Assembly (NCBI GenBank): GCA_025399215.1
Contig: MU621224.1
Location: 1-47,155, forward strand
Source: Globomyces pollinis-pini
Lineage: Eukaryota > Chytridiomycota > Chytridiomycetes > Rhizophydiales > Globomycetaceae
Direction of reading: 5' to 3'
Length of the DNA: 47,155 nt
Every line of letters starts with the position of its first letter. The first letter of the stretch is position 1. The notes under the pieces were generated by a model. The model was given only the letters and a program-made list of their open reading frames with translations, did not search any database and was not told the origin of the DNA. The position numbers and the translations under genes were made by a program. Below are positions 43,035-47,155 of the stretch, one piece after another.

Positions 43035-45080
43035 CTATTTAAGACCTTGATGTTCTCGGATTAACGCATCCAATACAAACATGAAATCATCAATCCAGAT
43101 TTGTTTTACATCTTCACTTGAATCAGATAGTAATTCTCGAATGTTGGAAAATATCCCATTATTCAGGATTGTTGGGTTTACAATATCACTAATCGGGTTC
43201 ACTCTTCTCTTGAATCGTTGTTCATCAAAGTTATTGTCCAATTCGAATGAATGTTTGAACGATTTGTAAAAAGTGTCCCAATTACAAGATTGCGATAGCT
43301 TCAAATCAGTGAAGAGAAAAGTTCCTCCAGTATAATTAACTATTTCATCATGGTTAGCTTGAACCAAAGTGGATCTGGATATCAAAGATCGAAATTCTTG
43401 TAAAGGTTTTGTCAATTTTGATAGAACAGATTGTTGGTTAACCAAGTCATTGAACGTTCGAACTGCAAAAGTTGATTGATCAAATACACTCAACGCTTTC
43501 ACAACTTCTGCGGCTGTTGGTCTTTTCAATGGTTCGTCTTCTAAGCAGCTAGTAATCAAATCTAATAATTGAATGTCAGATATGCTATCTTCCAGAAAAG
43601 TACGCTTTTGAACCAATGATTTCTTCACACCACTCCATAAAGCTGCATAATTCTCCAAAAGAACAATGTTTATCAGAGTACCTCCAAATGCATATATATC
43701 ATATTCTGATGTCCTCTATTGATAAGTTAATGCGTTAAATAAAAATACCTGTGGTAGAATCATTTGATTTGGCTGTACAATTCCTTCCGGTGGGACGTAT
43801 CCAGGGGTTTGGAACACAGCATCATAAGATCCTTCTGGGCGGGTGGATCCAAAATCAGATATCTTTGCAATAACTGAATTATCTGCATTTCGATTTAAAA
43901 GGACATTATCAGGTTTTATATCCAAATGATTAAAGCCTTGCTCGTGAATGAATTTGATCCCTTTTGCTGCCATGGTGGAAATTGAAAGAGTTTGGCCTAG
44001 AACTAACCGTTGATCATCTTGTTGAGATATGGGGACCAGAGTTTTGATGTATTGTGAAAGAGACCCAAGATTCATGAACTCTAACAATAGAGCTGTCTGG
44101 GGAGTATATTCTTGACCCGGGATCGGTAAGGTGGTGTTAGACATAAAATGCAACACTTGGACAGTCCAGGGGGAATCAAGTCGCCTCATCATTTGAGACT
44201 CCTCATAAACAAGCTTCTCGTGAATTTCAAGAATTGGTATTTTAGCTACAGCATCTCTATTAGCGTAATTTGCCTTATAGACTTGACCACATCCACCAGA
44301 TCCGGCCAGTTTCTTCCTAATAACCAGCCTTGAATCATATATAGTTGATTCTCCAGGAGTAATTGACGTAAATGGAATTGGCGCTTCATATGATAGTCCA
44401 AGATTTGTGCTTTCTTTCGAATTGTTGTTTAGGTGATTATTTGTGAAACCCTCTGAAGGTAACTTGCGCTCAGGATCATCAACACTTCGATTTCGATATC
44501 TAAAACAAAATATCAAAAATCCAACTAATATGGCAAGCACAAGGACAATCAATCCACAAATTATCAAAAGATTCGATGTTGAGTTATTTGTGTTGCTTAT
44601 GGTATCAGACTGGCTACTATTGTTTGGTTTCCCTGTTGCAGATATAGATGCAGTTGTTGGAAATGCTCTGGTTGTTGTTCTGGTCGGCCCTTCGGTTGTT
44701 ACTTTTGGGATTTGACTATCAACCAATTCCCAATTGGCTATAATTTTGTTTCCTGTGGAAGGTATAGCAATGATGTATGTAAAATCCACAATTCCTTTAT
44801 CATTTACTGCAACAAAGGAATGCTTGGGGTATGATTCAACAGGAAGAGTCGCCAATGATTTTACTTGATCAATTAACTGTAAAGTACAATTTGAGTCTTT
44901 CCAATAAATTCGATATGTCCTTGGAGTAGTGTTGATTACATTTAGTGTGGCATTGGTATTCTCAGCAGCAATATCAGAAGAACACAGTAATTTGGCATTT
45001 AATCCGTAAATGTCTTGAATACTTTGTGCAACTGACGGTAAGGCGAACAACAAGACAGGGATAATTATATTCCCAATCAT
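43035..45080 (-). CDS. Receptor-like kinase with VHL-beta-like ectodomain, copy 1
   Basis: Two exons, about 670 residues. Signal peptide MIGNIIIPVLLFALPSVAQS; an ectodomain (about 21-168) with several N-x-S/T sites, containing TTPRTYRIYWKDSNCTLQLI and SLATLPVESYPKHSFVAVND, then a Thr/Ser/Pro stalk; membrane span 170-192 (LLIICGLIVLVLAILVGFLI); basic FRYRNR stop-transfer; and a kinase domain from about 250: AGSGGCGQVYKANY loop, AVAK Lys280, HLDIKPDN with Asp387 (HLD replaces HRD), SDFGST with Asp409, VPPEG in place of APE, and RTSEYDIYAFGGT. All catalytic residues are present. A C-terminal helical region of 130 residues follows the kinase. The kinase is TKL-like by eye. The ectodomain pattern resembles the VHL beta domain; this is a motif-level judgement. 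Confidence 0.8.
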
Positions 45081-45376
45081 CTTTTGAACTTGAAATTTTT
45101 CTTACCTCAGCTCCCAACATTTAGTTTCAATTTTTGGGTGATGGTGTAAAAACGAATGTGCAGCCCACACGACACACCCATTGAGCAAATTGTCTTCCTA
45201 GTTTAAATAGATCCAATTGACTATTTTGAGGATTAGCCTTTATCTTGTCATCCAACTATGTTTGTGTACCTAGAAACATTTTAATTGGATAATAATGAAT
45301 ACTGCCAATACAGAGTGATTAACGATACCCACCAAGATTTGAAGTTCCCAACTTCTCGTTTTTCTTTCGGAAAATT

Positions 45377-45505
45377 ATGAAATTGATTCAAATTGTTGAT
45401 GACCAAACTTTGTTACCAATCGAAAAGACAAAGATAGAAACACCAACTGATAAAGCCTCTGAAGCTCTAATTAAAATAACCAAGCTAAAGAGAAGGAAGA
45501 ATTAA
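45377..45505 (+). CDS. Possible 42-residue small protein
   Basis: ATG 45377-45379 to TAA 45503-45505 encodes MKLIQIVDDQTLLPIEKTKI, ETPTDKASEALIKITKLKRR, KN: mixed hydrophobic and charged with a basic end, not low complexity. No family recognised. It may be a true small gene, an exon, or chance in AT-rich DNA. Confidence 0.3.
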   Translation: MKLIQIVDDQTLLPIEKTKIETPTDKASEALIKITKLKRRKN

Positions 45506-45558
45506 CGACTTGTTCAGATCGCTCCTATCTAATTATAATAAATAATTATTAGTATTAG

Positions 45559-45583
45559 CTAATATTAGATGATCTAATATTAG
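45559..45583. repeat. 25-base imperfect palindrome
   Basis: CTAATATTAGAT and ATCTAATATTAG are exact inverted 12-base arms separated by one G, embedded in further TAATATTAG-like repeats (45541-45600). It can form a cruciform or hairpin. It lies between the small ORF and the kinase remnant and could mark a rearrangement junction. Confidence 0.7.
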
Positions 45584-45654
45584 AATTAGATCAAAAACTT
45601 ACAACCTAATCTAATAAAAATCTGTTCAACTTTTAGCCAATACTTATTAGATTC

Positions 45655-45755
45655 TATCTCTTCTCTTGAATCGTTGCTCGTCAAAGTTATTGTCCAGTTC
45701 GAATGAATGTTTGAATAATTTGTAAAAAGCGCTCCAATTGTAAGATTGTAACAGT
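45655..45755 (-). pseudogene. Decayed fragment of a receptor kinase 3' region
   Basis: About 100 bases closely match 43200-43300 in the C-terminal region of kinase copy 1. For example TCTTCTCTTGAATCGTTG matches exactly, and AAAGTTATTGTCCA, TTCGAATGAATGTTTGAA and TTTGTAAAAAG recur in order. The orientation is the same as copy 1. No flanking kinase sequence survives, so it is the remnant of a third copy, partly deleted. It is too short for a functional product. Confidence 0.8.
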
Positions 45756-46034
45756 AAATTTTGGGTTTACTTCTACAATGGTTTCAAATATTGCCTGTGC
45801 TTTACAGCCCGTGCTTATTGATAGCAACACCTTCACATTCTTGAATAGAAATTAAGCTTAATAGCATCCTTTTTGTGTGGTATATTGTTAGAATTTAAAT
45901 TCCAAAAAAATCCTAGCATCAGATTTCCTCCTCCCTCTGTTCTATATGATAATTTTGGAAAGTTTTTTTCGGGTCGGGACCTCCAAATCCCAAAACTTGA
46001 GATATAATTTTCTTCCTAAATTTTTTAATTTATA

Positions 46035-47155
46035 ATGCTGTTCATTCATTCCTTGATGTTAATTGTGCAAGCAGTGACCTTAAATGATCCTGCTGGTATC
46101 AATACAAATGAAAAATTACCTTGCTCATCAAATACCTCAACTTCACCAACAAATCTCGAAATCAACAACAAATTATCCGTAATACTCTCTATTTATTGGA
46201 AAGACCAAAATTGTGATTTAAAACCACTTGCTACTCTGCAACCCAATTCTTCCGATTCCTACAACTCTTTTGTTGGTCACAATTGGATAGCTGTAGAAAA
46301 CAAAACTTCAAAAGTGGTGTCAACATTTAAAAATTTCAACGGAACGACAAATGTTTGGACAGTTAAAGATTTGTTTAAAGTATTGACTTCAACTGCCACC
46401 AAACCAGACTCAACTGCGACTGATATAACTGCGAATGAAACCAGTCCTACTTCGACAGTTGCGAATAGGCCACTTAGCAATGGCGATCACGAAGCTGATG
46501 TCCCCGTATACTTCTTTGTGATCGGGGGAGTCCTCGTTATATTGTTAGCAATTCCTACTGGGTACTATATGCTCAATCGTCAAAGGTTAGTCAATGTGGC
46601 CAAACCCAGGGACACTCCTATGAGTCCCAAGAAGGATGAACTATTGGACTCTAATCCCCCGCCAACACAATTGGCCTCACATTTAGTAAAAACTCAGCCT
46701 GTAGATAGCCTAAATTCAAGTAGCACAAGTACATCTGGAGACATTAGAATTGTTATCGACAATATCCTCCCCCCTCCAGTAGGCATGACGTCCATGGTTG
46801 ATGAGTCCGTACTTTTCGATTCGAGACTTGTGATCAGAAAGAAAATGGCTGGATCTGGTGGGTGTGGTCAAGTATACAAAGCCAAATACGCAAACAAAGA
46901 TGCAGTCGCAAAAATACCAATTCTGGAAGCTCACGAACAACTGATTTATGATGAAAGTCAAGTGATGCGTAAACTCTCATCCCCATGGACTGTCAACGTA
47001 TTGCATTTCATGTCAAATGCATCTCTTCCAATTCCTGGTCAAACTTATGTTCCTCAAACTGCGTTATTGATCGAGTTCATGAATTTGGGTACGCTATCAC
47101 AATATTTGAGAAATACAATCGCACCATCAAAGCAAGCCGATCAACAGTTGGTTCT
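46035..47155 (+). CDS. Receptor-like kinase with VHL-beta-like ectodomain, copy 2 (3' partial)
   Basis: Uninterrupted frame from ATG 46035-46037 to the window end, 373 codons. Signal peptide MLFIHSLMLIVQAVTL; ectodomain with LSIYWKDQNCDLKPLATLQP, NSSDSYNSFVGHNWIAVENK, which is the VHL-beta pattern (YW-D ... L-P-x-S-Y-x-x-FVGH-W-x-V) more clearly than in copy 1; a Thr/Ser stalk; membrane span about 158-178 (VYFFVIGGVLVILLAIPTGY); basic stop; and a kinase start AGSGGCGQVYKAKYANKDAV, AKIPILEAHEQL, SPWTVNVLHFMSNASLPIPG, LIEFMNLGTLSQYLRNT. It is transcribed away from copy 1, so an inverted duplicate. The rest of the kinase domain lies outside the window. Both kinases share ectodomain cysteines near WKD-NC. 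Confidence 0.8.
   Translation, partial: MLFIHSLMLIVQAVTLNDPAGINTNEKLPCSSNTSTSPTNLEINNKLSVILSIYWKDQNCDLKPLATLQPNSSDSYNSFVGHNWIAVENKTSKVVSTFKNFNGTTNVWTVKDLFKVLTSTATKPDSTATDITANETSPTSTVANRPLSNGDHEADVPVYFFVIGGVLVILLAIPTGYYMLNRQRLVNVAKPRDTPMSPKKDELLDSNPPPTQLASHLVKTQPVDSLNSSSTSTSGDIRIVIDNILPPPVGMTSMVDESVLFDSRLVIRKKMAGSGGCGQVYKAKYANKDAVAKIPILEAHEQLIYDESQVMRKLSSPWTVNVLHFMSNASLPIPGQTYVPQTALLIEFMNLGTLSQYLRNTIAPSKQADQQLV

Larger units (their letters stand above)
45081..46034. other. Divergent intergenic region between two kinase genes
   Basis: About 950 bases between the starts of the two receptor kinases. It contains a possible 42-codon ORF, a palindrome and a decayed kinase fragment (listed separately). 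The remaining parts, including 45110-45370 and 45760-46030, show no gene; T-rich tracts near 45960-46020 may be the promoter of the second kinase. Confidence 0.45.

Noticed and set aside
44443..44715. Plus-strand frame antisense to kinase copy 1
   Set aside because: Overlaps the stalk and membrane region of a clear gene; composition is explained by the reverse of Thr/Ser codons.

Overview
This is a nuclear window from a compact eukaryotic genome: AT-rich, standard genetic code, about 27 protein genes in 47 kb, often separated by less than 100 bases. Most genes are interrupted by GT-AG introns of only about 23-40 nt, with a TAAC/TAAT branch-like motif just before the 3' AG. ILV3 (absent from animals), an N-terminal mitochondrial-type L11, complex I subunit NDUFS5, a Bicaudal-C/Mug60-like KH protein, SMN, TRAPPII subunit TRS120 and TTAGGG-type telomere-like motifs together suggest an early-diverging fungus or close holomycotan relative. 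No ribosomal RNA or other taxon marker is present, so this placement is an inference. Gene models were spliced by eye from the reading frames; small boundary errors are possible.

Layout. 1-5.3 kb: the end of a Lys/Ser-rich protein, two unrecognised intron-rich genes, a DnaJ co-chaperone and a SNIP1-like FHA splicing factor. 5.3-16.7 kb: a long-chain acyl-CoA synthetase, a large KH-SAM RNA-binding protein (one 407-nt intron with a palindrome array), a telomere-like motif array in a divergent promoter, SERF, SMN, the ribosome-biogenesis factor SSF1/PPAN and a PX-BAR sorting nexin. 17-24 kb: a sparser stretch with two intronless orphan genes, the valine/isoleucine enzyme ILV3 and a decayed tandem copy of its 3' end. 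24-34 kb: a Rex-type exonuclease, NDUFS5, TRM7, mitochondrial uL11, cytosolic eL13 and uS9, cyclophilin-40 with a heat-shock element, and Mediator subunit MED25. 34-43 kb: a RING protein, a tandem pair of two-span membrane proteins with PPxY tails, and TRS120/TRAPPC9.

43-47 kb holds the most novel material. Two receptor-like kinases point toward each other's 5' ends, with signal peptide, short ectodomain, one membrane span and an intact-looking kinase domain. Their ectodomains carry a motif set resembling the beta-domain of the von Hippel-Lindau protein. A decayed kinase fragment lies between them, suggesting an actively duplicating receptor family.

Functional themes: RNA metabolism and translation (SNIP1, SMN, TRM7, Rex exonuclease, SSF1, ribosomal proteins, KH-SAM), membrane traffic (TRS120, sorting nexin), proteostasis (DnaJ, CYP40, SERF, RING), mitochondrial and lipid metabolism (ILV3, NDUFS5, uL11m, ACSL), and lineage-specific surface or orphan proteins.
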